23,607 nucleotides of DNA from a virus: positions 1 to 23,607 of the IMG/VR virus record IMGVR_UViG_3300031957_001947, one strand, 5' to 3'. The notes beneath the pieces are model-generated. The model saw only the letters and a program-made list of their open reading frames with translations, was not told the origin of the DNA and did not search any database. Positions 1 to 8,528 of the stretch are shown in pieces (within the stretch, counting starts at the first letter, position 1; each line of letters starts with the position of its first letter). A program made the position numbers and the translations under genes.

Positions 1-2
1 TG

Positions 3-122
3 GACGCAAGGTTCGCCAGCGAAAGAGACACACTATTAGTAAGAAGCCAAAGCCAGTCTTTCGGCAGGAAGTTCGGTCGCAATCAGTTCCCTTACACGCC
101 TCTCGTAACTTATGAAGGGTAG
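3..122 (+). CDS. C-terminal fragment of a phage structural protein, possibly tail tubular protein A (gp11-like)
   Basis: A reading frame is open from the window edge (first full codon at 3) to a TAG at 120-122, giving the last 39 residues of a protein. The end reads FGRKFGRNQFPYTPLVTYEG, and before it lies a helix-like stretch with DARFASERD. The stop is followed by AAA and then the ATG of the next gene, the same junction seen at 3804-3812, which favours this frame over the other open frame. Identity is inferred mainly from position: the gene directly upstream of a gp12-like nozzle gene in T7-like phages is the gp11-like adaptor. An alternative is the C-terminus of the major capsid protein. 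Confidence is moderate that it is coding and low for the product. Confidence 0.45.
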   Translation, partial: DARFASERDTLLVRSQSQSFGRKFGRNQFPYTPLVTYEG

Positions 123-125
123 AAA

Positions 126-761
126 ATGAAGTCAGGCATCTACAAAATAACTTGTGGTAAGAGGTTCTACATAGGATCCTCCAAGGACACAGCGGTCAGG
201 TGGCAGAACCACCAGTCGGCTTTGCGTCGTGGGAAACACGACAATAACTTTATGCAAAACCTTTGGAACAAGACGAGAGGACACGGCTTCAAGTTTGAGG
301 TTCTTATGGCTTGCGCACCAGAGATGTTGCTTGACCGAGAGCAGGAACTTATTGACCACTACTGGGGGGACAAGAACTTTATGAACCTCAACCCAAAGGC
401 AGACAGACCGCGTGGGTGGAAGGGTCGCAAGCGTGGTGCTTGGATGCAGAGCGAGGCTTACCGCAACAAGATGAGCGAGGCTACAAAAGGCAAGAAGAAA
501 ACCGAGGCAACGAAGACAAAGATCTCCCAGACAAGAAAGGAAAAAGGTTTAGTCCCCACCCCAGAGGCACTCGCCAAGGCACACGAGAAAAGTAGAAAGG
601 CGGTCTATGTTGTTATGAATAATAATGAGAGGCTCGCATTTGCCTCTGTGAGCGAGGCAAGAAAAACAATAGGGGTAGGAGCCACAACAATAAACGAGTG
701 GCTCAAAGGACGCTCTATGGGCTTCACACGAAAAGGAATAAAGGAGATCGGTTATGCCTAA
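126..761 (+). CDS. Free-standing GIY-YIG homing endonuclease with NUMOD DNA-binding modules
   Basis: This 211-residue protein starts with a GIY-YIG nuclease domain: GIY at residues 4-6, YIG at 15-17, Arg25, a catalytic-type glutamate in DREQE (70-74), and the NLNP tail motif at 88-90. A NUMOD3-like basic repeat follows at about 113-141 (NKMSEATKGKKK, then TKISQTRKEKG), and an IENR1/NUMOD1-like helix-turn-helix at about 170-200 (ASVSEARKTIGVG, TTINEWLKG). Such enzymes make a site-specific break in an allele lacking the gene, so the gene is copied in. There is no intron. The gene sits between two structural genes and its last 8 bases overlap the start of the nozzle gene, so both are probably translated from one late mRNA. 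The start is fixed by the immediately preceding stop; no strong ribosome-binding site is visible. Confidence 0.9.
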   Translation: MKSGIYKITCGKRFYIGSSKDTAVRWQNHQSALRRGKHDNNFMQNLWNKTRGHGFKFEVLMACAPEMLLDREQELIDHYWGDKNFMNLNPKADRPRGWKGRKRGAWMQSEAYRNKMSEATKGKKKTEATKTKISQTRKEKGLVPTPEALAKAHEKSRKAVYVVMNNNERLAFASVSEARKTIGVGATTINEWLKGRSMGFTRKGIKEIGYA

Positions 762-3150
762 TCAGCAAAAGACAAAACAGTTTTTATTTGTCCCCGGAGT
801 TTTGGAGAAGCCATTTGCCGAAGGGGCTTCCAACATTAGCAACCTACGCTATGACGGCTCCCGCTATTGCTGGGTAAATGACCGAGGTTTCGTAGATTAT
901 TTTTACCCAGACGATCCGGGGACAGCCTCACCAGTAACCCGAGATGTCTATTCTATTTATTCTTGGAAGGCACCCGACGGCATTTCCTACATTTTGTTTG
1001 AGGAAGATGACGGAGCAGGCTTTCTAACACTCAAAGTTATTGCAGGTCAAAAGGTTATTACTCTACAAACCAAGAGAAGCAAGCCGTCAGCAGGAGACCC
1101 CGGCAGTCAGTTCGCTCCTATTGGACGCTACTGTTTTATTTTCAACGGTGTTGATGAGCCACTACTTTACCGAGGTGGGAACTCAATAAGAACTGCTTTC
1201 TTCCACAACAGACCAAAGCCACCCACACCTGTTTCAGTTCCCGGTTCTATTCACCCCCAACTTGGGGACGCAGCCAGCGGTGAAATGGTTTTCAACATTG
1301 CACAAAAGGACGCAGCCATTTCCGCTCTACCAAAGACACAGGGCTACGGTGTTGCGGCTACTCCTTTCAGGGCTGACCCAGCGTCAGTCGCTTACTTCAC
1401 AGATGACCAAGAGAACCTATTTGAGTATGCTGTTTCTTTTGTAAGCGACACAGGAGCAGAGAGCCCCTTGTCTCCTTATTCACCACAGGCTACATTCTCT
1501 ATGATAGGTGGCGTCCAAAGAACAGCAGCCACCGACGGTGCTCGCTACTTTATGGCTCTCACAGACATTCCCGTAGGAGCCGAGGGCACAGCCAAGCGAA
1601 GGCTCTACCGCACAGGCAACCAGCAGGACGGCTTAATAGGAGCAGGCAGAACGCTTCGCTTCTTGGCTGACATTGAGGACAACATAACAACAACTTATTT
1701 AGATTGCCTACCCTCCTCTGCTTTGGGATCACAAGCACCAAGTCTAAACGACAGCGATGTCTTTCCCACTGGCATTCGTTTAGCCGAGGCATTCAAAAAC
1801 TATTTAGTCTTTGCTGGTAGTAGAGAGAATGGAAGCACCCTTTATTTCAGTGAGGCAGGAAAACCTGAACAAGTCCCAGCCCTCAACAGAATAGACCTTG
1901 GAGGTAGAAAGGGTGGAGACATTACAGCACTACACGCAAGCAATAATGTTCTTTATGTTTTTAGAGAGTCAGCAATAGACCTTCTTATTACAACCAACAA
2001 CAGCGCTCTACCTTTCAAGGTTGAGGCTTACATAACCACAGTAGGAACTCTTTCACCAAACACAATAGAAGATGTCCCCGGTTTAGGAACGGTCTTCCTT
2101 GGAAGCGACAGACAGTTCTACGCAGTAACAACAACAGGAACCTACCAAGGAACACAAGCACTAACAAGACTTTCCGCAGCAAGGGACAGCGACATTTCGC
2201 AGACGGTAAAGAGAATAAGTAAGTTCTCCCTACCCAGAGCAACAGCAACCTACAACCAGAAAGACCAAGAGTATTGGTGCCACGCTCCACTTGACGGAGA
2301 CGCAGAAACAACAAAAGGTTTTGTCTTCCACCAGAAGAACGGTGCTTGGTCATTCAGGGACAACATTCCAGCAGGTTGCTTTACACAAATAGAAGAAGGC
2401 TGGACTGCTTTTGGATCAAACGGAAACAGGTCAGGTCTTCCTATTATTAGCGGAACTTCGTCCGGTTCAGCCAACTCTGGCATTATGGTTTGGTGTGGAG
2501 CAAAGGGCGACGGCTACATAGATAATGGACAAGACCCAAGGACAAGAGACACCGGCTTACCCAGTTGGGAATACGAGACAACATGGCTTTCCTTGGGCGA
2601 TCCCAACACAACAAAACAAATAGATTCGGTCTTTCTTTACATCTACCGAGACACAGGGGGCGGTGGGAAGATGACCTTCGCCGCCGACTGGAAGGCGTTA
2701 GTTGCCCAAACTGACGCGTCGGTCAGTTTAGAAACTACTTTCACAACCGCAAATGTAGAAAACTCTAATGCCGGTGTTTATGGAACTGCGGTCTATGACG
2801 ACCCGTTCTCTCTTGCCAACATTAGCGATGCAGACAAAAATAGATTTGCTTCCCAAGAGATCGCCGTGGTAAGAATAGACAACCCTTATGGTGGCAACCT
2901 CCTACCGCAATACCAAGCGACCGAAGCCTCTGCTGGGGAACCACTACCCCCACCCTTTACCGACCGCACCTCTCCCCTTGACGGGCAGCCACGCTGGGTG
3001 AAGTTTAGAATAAAGGGAACTGGGGAAGCAATCCAGTTAGTTGGCTTCTCTATTGACTACACTATTGACGGAGAGAAGAAACAACTGTCCGCCATTTCAG
3101 GCACACCTGACTCACCGTCGGGCACAGCAATAAGGATTATGGGACTCTAA
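754..3150 (+). CDS. Tail nozzle / tail tubular protein B-like protein (gp12-like)
   Basis: This 798-residue protein is very close in length to T7 gp12 (about 794), the nozzle of the short tail. It lies after a possible gp11-like gene and before the ejection-protein genes, as gp12 does. The sequence is soluble, beta-rich and full of Gly, Thr, Asn and aromatic residues, with no signal peptide or membrane segment, as expected for a beta-propeller and platform structure. The N-terminus (LFVPGVLEKPFAEGASNISN) resembles the opening of phage nozzle proteins. The start is supported by AAGGAG at 741-746, seven bases upstream of the ATG and inside the 3' end of the homing endonuclease gene. Its stop is fused to the next start (TAATG). 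The assignment rests on length, composition and synteny, not on a diagnostic motif. Confidence 0.65.
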   Translation: MPNQQKTKQFLFVPGVLEKPFAEGASNISNLRYDGSRYCWVNDRGFVDYFYPDDPGTASPVTRDVYSIYSWKAPDGISYILFEEDDGAGFLTLKVIAGQKVITLQTKRSKPSAGDPGSQFAPIGRYCFIFNGVDEPLLYRGGNSIRTAFFHNRPKPPTPVSVPGSIHPQLGDAASGEMVFNIAQKDAAISALPKTQGYGVAATPFRADPASVAYFTDDQENLFEYAVSFVSDTGAESPLSPYSPQATFSMIGGVQRTAATDGARYFMALTDIPVGAEGTAKRRLYRTGNQQDGLIGAGRTLRFLADIEDNITTTYLDCLPSSALGSQAPSLNDSDVFPTGIRLAEAFKNYLVFAGSRENGSTLYFSEAGKPEQVPALNRIDLGGRKGGDITALHASNNVLYVFRESAIDLLITTNNSALPFKVEAYITTVGTLSPNTIEDVPGLGTVFLGSDRQFYAVTTTGTYQGTQALTRLSAARDSDISQTVKRISKFSLPRATATYNQKDQEYWCHAPLDGDAETTKGFVFHQKNGAWSFRDNIPAGCFTQIEEGWTAFGSNGNRSGLPIISGTSSGSANSGIMVWCGAKGDGYIDNGQDPRTRDTGLPSWEYETTWLSLGDPNTTKQIDSVFLYIYRDTGGGGKMTFAADWKALVAQTDASVSLETTFTTANVENSNAGVYGTAVYDDPFSLANISDADKNRFASQEIAVVRIDNPYGGNLLPQYQATEASAGEPLPPPFTDRTSPLDGQPRWVKFRIKGTGEAIQLVGFSIDYTIDGEKKQLSAISGTPDSPSGTAIRIMGL

Positions 3151-3806
3151 TGAAACTCTACCCAAACACCAACCGAATAGAAGACGGACACAGCGTAGAA
3201 AGTCCTACGCTCAATAGCGAACTGCGAGAGATCTTTCAGTTAGGCAACGGTGGTTTAGATGAAAAAAACATCAAACCCGGTGATGCTACTTTTGATTCGG
3301 GCAACGGTCTAACAAGCAGGAACTTTGCCGCAAATGCTTGGAACGAATACTTTACATTTGGAGGGGCAGTTTCTCCTACTCCTTACGACATTGACCCAGA
3401 CAACACAACAAGGGGGGACATTGCTTTTCAGTTCTACGACAGTGGCACTACTCGTTATGGTGCTGGTTTTGTTATGGGACAAACCCAAATAAAATACAGG
3501 ATTGCTATGAACAAAGCAGCAAGCACAAGTGATCTTGGAATGCGTAATGGCTGGACAGAACTGGCAACCTCCCACAGGTTTGCCGTAGAAATAAATGGAC
3601 AAAGGGTAGGGGAAAGTGAAATGGTTGGCGAGGCTCCTGCTGGCTACTGCAACATTCCTTTTTATTTCTACCACACAGGAGGCGCAATCCAAATGCGTTT
3701 GTTAGTTGAGGTTCCCGGTTACAGCGAGAACCAAGCAGAGCGAGGAGAGGCTTACAGGTTTCGCATTGTGCGAGACTACACATTTGGCATCATAAGGAAG
3801 CGTTAG
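3150..3806 (+). CDS. Tail-appendage-like protein 1 of a three-gene set
   Basis: This 218-residue beta-rich protein has an N-terminal segment, residues about 10-43 (IEDGHSVESPTLNSELREIF, then a GN-rich turn and LDEKNIKPGD), typical of tail fibre or appendage proteins that plug short variable domains onto a tail. The body (about 55-200) is an Asn/Gly/Tyr-rich sandwich, and it ends on a strand, YTFGIIRKR, resembling the end of the next gene's product. The start codon overlaps the stop of the nozzle gene (TAATG), so the proteins are translationally coupled. A receptor-binding or fibre role is inferred from position after the nozzle gene and from composition. No enzymatic motif was recognised. Confidence 0.55.
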   Translation: MKLYPNTNRIEDGHSVESPTLNSELREIFQLGNGGLDEKNIKPGDATFDSGNGLTSRNFAANAWNEYFTFGGAVSPTPYDIDPDNTTRGDIAFQFYDSGTTRYGAGFVMGQTQIKYRIAMNKAASTSDLGMRNGWTELATSHRFAVEINGQRVGESEMVGEAPAGYCNIPFYFYHTGGAIQMRLLVEVPGYSENQAERGEAYRFRIVRDYTFGIIRKR

Positions 3807-3809
3807 AAA

Positions 3810-4685
3810 ATGGCAAGACAAACATTAGATCCTTTGGAGGAAGGCGGACACATAACCGCTGCTAAAATAAATGATGCCTTTGGTGCGTCAGGCGCAACAG
3901 GCTTGGTGTCAAATGTTACAGGCGACCAAGTAGCACAGGGAGGCATTACAGGTAGAGCGTGCAACACTGGTGTAAGAATAAGTTCTTCTTCTGCGAGTAG
4001 AGGAAACGGAAACCCTTGGTTTGGTGGTGAGGCTCTTGCTGGTTCAGGTGTAAATAACTTGACCCTTGTTGCCCCCGGAGACATCATAACAGGAACTTCT
4101 TACACATTCATTCAGTCAGGCGGCAACGACATGCAGGTTGATCTATCTGACGAAATAGCCGACAGTGAGAACGGAGACTTTGTTCTTATTGAGTTTAGTG
4201 GTCAAGCACATTTCTTTCATTTATTAGCAGGCTCTACTATCACCGACACCGCTGGCGTAGTCCCCGGCACAGCGCCTTCTTACACAAGCGCAGAGGCAGA
4301 CATGAAGTTGGTAGTTACTTTGGGTGCTTCTACGGTTGATGTTCCTCACGCAACTATCCCCGGCAACGACGCTTCCTTTGGCACAATGTTAATCAACGGT
4401 GCCTACACGACAACTTACGGTAGTGGAAACCTTTGCCCAACATTACCAAATGTTATTCCTTATGCGAATGAAGATGATGTCAATAACACAGGTTCAGGGA
4501 CTTTTAGATCTTTTCACCTTTCCTGCATCGTGCCCTTGGACGGCACACAGAGCGTCCTAACAGCCAAGGCGGCAGTTAGACCGGGGCAGTCTATTGGTGG
4601 CTCCCCAGCGCCATTCAGCGACCCCATAGCCCACATTCTACAAGCAACCTTTACTGCTCGCGTTATTCGCAAAGGAAATAAATAA
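3810..4685 (+). CDS. Tail-appendage-like protein 2 of a three-gene set
   Basis: This 291-residue protein is rich in Gly, Ser, Thr and Ala and predicted mostly beta. Its N-terminus, LEEGGHITAAKINDAFGASG (residues 8-27), matches the pattern of the flanking genes: a Gly-containing turn, then Ile or Val, a small residue, and an Asn- or Glu-capped helix. The C-terminal strand (ATFTARVIRKGNK) echoes the end of the preceding protein. It begins three bases after the upstream stop and its own stop is fused to the next start. Probable role: an adhesin or fibre subunit, possibly co-assembling with its neighbours. This is inference; no motif gives a function. Confidence 0.55.
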   Translation: MARQTLDPLEEGGHITAAKINDAFGASGATGLVSNVTGDQVAQGGITGRACNTGVRISSSSASRGNGNPWFGGEALAGSGVNNLTLVAPGDIITGTSYTFIQSGGNDMQVDLSDEIADSENGDFVLIEFSGQAHFFHLLAGSTITDTAGVVPGTAPSYTSAEADMKLVVTLGASTVDVPHATIPGNDASFGTMLINGAYTTTYGSGNLCPTLPNVIPYANEDDVNNTGSGTFRSFHLSCIVPLDGTQSVLTAKAAVRPGQSIGGSPAPFSDPIAHILQATFTARVIRKGNK

Positions 4686-5524
4686 TGGCTTACACACCTA
4701 CCACAGTTGTCGCAGGCAACACCGTTGATGCTTCTGTTATTGAAGGAAACATTGCTGACTTTCGTAGAGAAATAAACAGCGCTGCCAATCTTTTAACGGA
4801 CACGGACTTCAACGCGGCTACATTGGAAACGAGGCACATTGCCCCACCAGAGTTTATGGCACCCAGCCTTCGTCAGTTGGAGTGGCGTGGTGAGAGTGGA
4901 GGAATAAAAGTTATTACAAAACCAAGTGCGACATTTGACGCTATGCTTGATCAAGCCGTTGTGAATCCCGGTGGCACCTACCCAGACCTACCTTCAACAA
5001 CACCAGCACAAGCACCAGAGAACTCTGGCATTAGCCGAATGCTTCACCAAGACAATGCTAATGCTTCTACTTACAACACAACAGGCAAGCCCTACCTACC
5101 CGGTCTTGCTCTTTCAGTTAGAATAGATAAGGCTTGTGAAGTTATGGTTAGAGTAAAGTTTTGCCAAAACAATCTACCCGGTCAAGCAACTGGAACTTCA
5201 CCACAGCAACATAAAGAAAGAGCAAACGCACAGCCCTACACACTTGTTATTACTGAACCAGACGGAACAGAGGTAGAACCAAATGTTACGCTGCGTAGAA
5301 ACATAAGGGTAGGACACACATCAAACCTACGAGAACTTTACATAACTTATCAGTTCGCAGTCTCTTCCGCCAACACAGGCACCTACCACTTTGGCATTAG
5401 AGGATCACTACGACCAACACCCAACACGAGTGATTACCCACAGGCTTCTCGTGGAAAGTTTGAAACACCTATTTCACTTTCCGGTAAGAGCGAGTTCGCT
5501 GTTGAGTGGTGGAATAAAGAATAG
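4685..5524 (+). CDS. Tail-appendage-like protein 3 of a three-gene set
   Basis: This 279-residue protein opens with VVAGNTVDASVIEGNIADFR (residues 8-27), then an Asn-Ser turn and LETRHIAPPEF (about 47-57). It has the same module order as the first protein of the set: Gly turn, helix, then an ...NI/HI...P element. The rest is polar and beta-rich with several Pro/Asn/Thr stretches and ends SGKSEFAVEWWNKE, so its C-terminus differs from those of its two neighbours. The start overlaps the upstream TAA. Its TAG stop lies inside the first copy of a repeated leader element, so a new expression unit may begin just after it. A tail or receptor-binding role is inferred. Confidence 0.55.
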   Translation: MAYTPTTVVAGNTVDASVIEGNIADFRREINSAANLLTDTDFNAATLETRHIAPPEFMAPSLRQLEWRGESGGIKVITKPSATFDAMLDQAVVNPGGTYPDLPSTTPAQAPENSGISRMLHQDNANASTYNTTGKPYLPGLALSVRIDKACEVMVRVKFCQNNLPGQATGTSPQQHKERANAQPYTLVITEPDGTEVEPNVTLRRNIRVGHTSNLRELYITYQFAVSSANTGTYHFGIRGSLRPTPNTSDYPQASRGKFETPISLSGKSEFAVEWWNKE

Positions 5525-5554
5525 ACAAAACATTTATTTTATGGAGACCCACTT
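5519..5554 (+). promoter_or_regulatory. Leader element, copy 1 (candidate phage promoter plus ribosome-binding site)
   Basis: The 13-base string GAATAGACAAAAC at 5519-5531 is followed by ATTTATTTT and then GGAGAC at 5543-5548, seven to eight bases before the ATG at 5555. The same 13 bases, followed by TTTTATTT and GGAGAC, occur at 14168-14198. Most neighbouring genes are directly fused, so a conserved spacer of this length is exceptional. GGAGA serves as the Shine-Dalgarno sequence. The A/T-rich part may be a promoter for a phage-encoded RNA polymerase, or an mRNA leader. Which one cannot be decided from the window. Confidence 0.45.
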
Positions 5555-6202
5555 ATGATCGCAACCATCAATCCAGCATTGGAGTTATTCTTCTTCCTTT
5601 GCTTTCACAGCCTTCCTCACCTTGGTCTTGCTCCCCTTGTGGTGGGGGCTATTATTATGGCAGGCACCGCCATCGCAACGGCAGGAACATCTGCCGCTAT
5701 TGGCGCTCTTCCCACCAAGACGGAAAAAGAAATCAAAGCACAGAAGGAAGCGCTTGGAAAAGAAATAGCAAGAACACCCGGACTTACAGAAGCCGAGCGT
5801 GAAGAGTTTTCTGCTATGGGAACCGCTGCCGTAGCAGGTGCGGAAAGAGAACTTTATTCCCGCGCAACAGAGTTGGCTGCCCTTGAAGGTCTTACGGGTG
5901 CTGACCTCGTTGCTCTACAAAGAGACATTGCCGAACAGCAGACGGCTCGTAGGGCAGATGTCGCAGCACAGGTTCGCCAGTTAGAGTTGGCTGCTCGCCA
6001 GCAAAAAGAAGAAGAATACAGAAGGCTCCAACAGGCAGCACTACAAAGCGAGTTGGCGAGAAAGGGTGCGGTCATGCAGGGTGTCCAGCAAACCGGTGCA
6101 GCAGCACAGGACTTCGCTACTATGGTTACGCTTTATGAAAGCAAATACGGTAGTGGTGGTGGTGCCGTGCCCGAATCAGTTATGATCGGGGAGGAAGCAT
6201 AA
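5555..6202 (+). CDS. Internal virion (ejection) protein, gp14-like
   Basis: This 215-residue protein begins with about 50 hydrophobic residues (Phe/Leu-rich at 10-22, LVVGAIIMAGTAIATAG at about 28-44). A long Ala/Glu/Gln/Arg-rich helical segment with coiled-coil character follows (about 55-180), then a Gly-rich turn. Length (T7 gp14 is 196), N-terminal membrane segment, helical body and position before two much larger helical proteins fit a gp14-type ejection protein, which in T7 leaves the virion at infection and contributes to a channel across the outer membrane. The start at 5555 is chosen because GGAGA lies at 5543-5547. An internal ATG at 5657 would remove the first 34 residues and is a weaker alternative. 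The stop is fused to the next start. Confidence 0.65.
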   Translation: MIATINPALELFFFLCFHSLPHLGLAPLVVGAIIMAGTAIATAGTSAAIGALPTKTEKEIKAQKEALGKEIARTPGLTEAEREEFSAMGTAAVAGAERELYSRATELAALEGLTGADLVALQRDIAEQQTARRADVAAQVRQLELAARQQKEEEYRRLQQAALQSELARKGAVMQGVQQTGAAAQDFATMVTLYESKYGSGGGAVPESVMIGEEA

Positions 6203-8517
6203 TGCCTACTGGAAAAGAAATAAGTTACAATAACTTCATGCTTCTTATGAACTTTGCTGACACAGAGTTCAATAGAATCTACAAGACGCTCCTTGAAGCA
6301 GAGATGCTAAACCCCGGTGCTGCTACTGCACTACTACAAGACATTCGTGCGCAAGAGATCTCCATTAGAGAAGAAAGAAAAGATCTTTCTCGCATCTTTG
6401 CCGAGGGAATGAAAATAGATGCTGAAACCTTACAACAGATCCAAAAGGCACAGTTGGACTTGGAGTCAGCAAGAGCAAGAACAGAAGCAGACATAAAGAT
6501 CCAAAGTTCAAAGGCGGCTATGCAAAAGGAAGAGATCCTTGCCGACCTACGCACCTCGTTTGAAGAAGAGCGACAGACAGCACAGGGTAGGGGAAGCAAG
6601 GCTGCTTTCACAAGAGGCGAGCGAGAGCAGGATGTCCTAAACTCTACACCCAGAGACGCGCGAGCCCTACAACCAGCAACAAAGGAAGCAGCAAAGGCAC
6701 AGTTAGAGCGTAGAGCAAACGACCTACTCAACGAAGTCTTTGCCCCTGAACTTGCTAAAACAACAGACGCCTATGAAAAGACTGCTATGCTTGACGCGGC
6801 AAAGGCACAGGTGAAGTCAGGTCTTACAAACTTTTCTCGTGTTGGAACCTACCAGACGCAACTTGGGGACGAACTTTCCAAGGCTATTGACGAGGCTGCG
6901 GACAACGCATTCAAAGCCCGTGAGACAGACGCCGCCAAGCAGGTCAAGGAACAGGAAAAGAAACAAGAAGAACTTCTAAACGAAGTTGATGCTGTTGGTG
7001 CTGGCACGGTTGATTTCGGCACAGACCTTTACCCAGCACTAAAAGTAAAGGCTATGCAGTTGGGCATCCCAGAAGCCCAAGCAGAAACCGTCCTTGCTCG
7101 TGTTGGAACAGAAGCCCCTACCTACAACGACATAGTTGTTGAGGCTGCTGTGAATGCTCGTCAGTTGCCTTCTATGATGAACAGCATTATTGAGCAAAAC
7201 ACAATCAACGGCGAGACTTATTCTTATGTTTCAGGTTTAGAAATAGATCCTGCCTTGGCTGGCTTTGACACACCAGAGAAACTACGCGAGGGTTTGAAGA
7301 ACAACGACCCAGCAGCACAGGAACTTTACAACAAAGTTCTTGCCATGCAGCCTTCACAGATCAGGCTACTACAAGAGGGCGACTACCCACGCCGCCTCTA
7401 CGAAAACGAACTTGACGCAATCAAGTTAGACCAACAGCGCAGACAGACAAAACAAAAACTAATGGAAGGACAGGACATAAATGTCCTTGACATTCACAAT
7501 AAGGCTATGAGGATCTGGCAAGACCTTTATGGCGCAAAGACACCAAAGATGGATGTCCGTAGAACTGCGCAAAGAATCCGTGAAACTTATGAAGACGATG
7601 AAGTAGCAGATGTGCTACGCACGATCGCAAAGGAAGACGGTTTCTCCGCAAGACAAATAAATAAACTTGATAAGACTATTCGTAAAATGGAGCGTGCTGA
7701 AACAACTGCGGAGTTGGCTGCACTACGACGCGAAGCAAATAAGGTTCGTGTTGGTGGTCTATCAGAAATAAAGTTTAGAGTTCAGGGTGAAGACTACACA
7801 CTACCCGAACTAAAAAGAGAAGTTGATCGTCAGTTTGAGGCTGGGGAATACACAGACGAAAGGCAGAAGGCTGCCTTTGATCAGTCAATAAACATTTTAG
7901 AAAGGGCTGTTGAAGAAGGAACTCTTTCCCGTCGTGCTATTCGCCAGACACAAAGAGCATTTGACTTTATGGCGGAAGATGTTTTGAAGAAGGAGGAGGA
8001 GCCAAAGGAGGAGCCACCGGCACGCCCCGGTCGTGGTCTTCCTATTGACATGCCAGAAGAGGTTCCGGGTGTAGGTCAGGTTGAGGAGCCAAGCGACGAA
8101 GAGAAAGTTCTTGTTGCTGCTTTCCAAGGCGGAATGACTTCACCAACAAATAACCCTAATGGCGTTGGCGATCAGGCTCGCCCTGCTGCTATGAACAAGG
8201 TTGGCAAGGGTGTTCTTTCTATGGCGAATGTTGCCATGGCTGGTCAGGGCGGGGGGCTTGACGACCGCAGAGAAGTCGCAAGAGAAATAGCAAAGAAAAC
8301 TTTGGAGGAGCAGGGTGTTTCACCCGAGACAATCCAGCGAGCAGAGAAATACAAAAACCAATACGCAACTCTTTACCGTTTGACGGAAGACCAAAGCAGG
8401 ATCACTATGGACGACCTGTCCAAAATAGACCCACTCGTAAATAAAGATGTGGAACTTGCTACGGCAGCGTCCCTCTTTGGAACGGTTGATGCTGCTTTCC
8501 CAGACGAACAAGCATAA
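6202..8517 (+). CDS. Internal virion (ejection) protein, gp15-like
   Basis: This 771-residue protein compares with 747 for T7 gp15. Residues about 20-590 are almost entirely charged amphipathic helix with coiled-coil stretches (for example 60-135 and 480-560). A Pro/Glu-rich linker follows at about 593-635 (EEPKEEPPARPGRG, then a second acidic Pro-rich part), then a smaller helical C-terminal domain. No membrane segment or enzymatic motif is seen. It is placed between the short gp14-like and very long gp16-like genes. In T7 the gp15-gp16 complex forms the periplasmic conduit for the entering genome; the same role is inferred here. The start overlaps the upstream TAA, and the next gene begins 11 bases after the stop behind an AAGGAAA site. 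Confidence 0.65.
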   Translation: MPTGKEISYNNFMLLMNFADTEFNRIYKTLLEAEMLNPGAATALLQDIRAQEISIREERKDLSRIFAEGMKIDAETLQQIQKAQLDLESARARTEADIKIQSSKAAMQKEEILADLRTSFEEERQTAQGRGSKAAFTRGEREQDVLNSTPRDARALQPATKEAAKAQLERRANDLLNEVFAPELAKTTDAYEKTAMLDAAKAQVKSGLTNFSRVGTYQTQLGDELSKAIDEAADNAFKARETDAAKQVKEQEKKQEELLNEVDAVGAGTVDFGTDLYPALKVKAMQLGIPEAQAETVLARVGTEAPTYNDIVVEAAVNARQLPSMMNSIIEQNTINGETYSYVSGLEIDPALAGFDTPEKLREGLKNNDPAAQELYNKVLAMQPSQIRLLQEGDYPRRLYENELDAIKLDQQRRQTKQKLMEGQDINVLDIHNKAMRIWQDLYGAKTPKMDVRRTAQRIRETYEDDEVADVLRTIAKEDGFSARQINKLDKTIRKMERAETTAELAALRREANKVRVGGLSEIKFRVQGEDYTLPELKREVDRQFEAGEYTDERQKAAFDQSINILERAVEEGTLSRRAIRQTQRAFDFMAEDVLKKEEEPKEEPPARPGRGLPIDMPEEVPGVGQVEEPSDEEKVLVAAFQGGMTSPTNNPNGVGDQARPAAMNKVGKGVLSMANVAMAGQGGGLDDRREVAREIAKKTLEEQGVSPETIQRAEKYKNQYATLYRLTEDQSRITMDDLSKIDPLVNKDVELATAASLFGTVDAAFPDEQA

Positions 8518-8528
8518 GGAAATAATAA

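Noticed and set aside
2-115. A second open frame at the left edge ending in TGA at 113-115 (basic, ends PLHASRNL).
   Set aside because: The other frame, ending at 122, gives a more protein-like sequence and the same stop-AAA-ATG junction found elsewhere in this genome. Only one of them is likely real.
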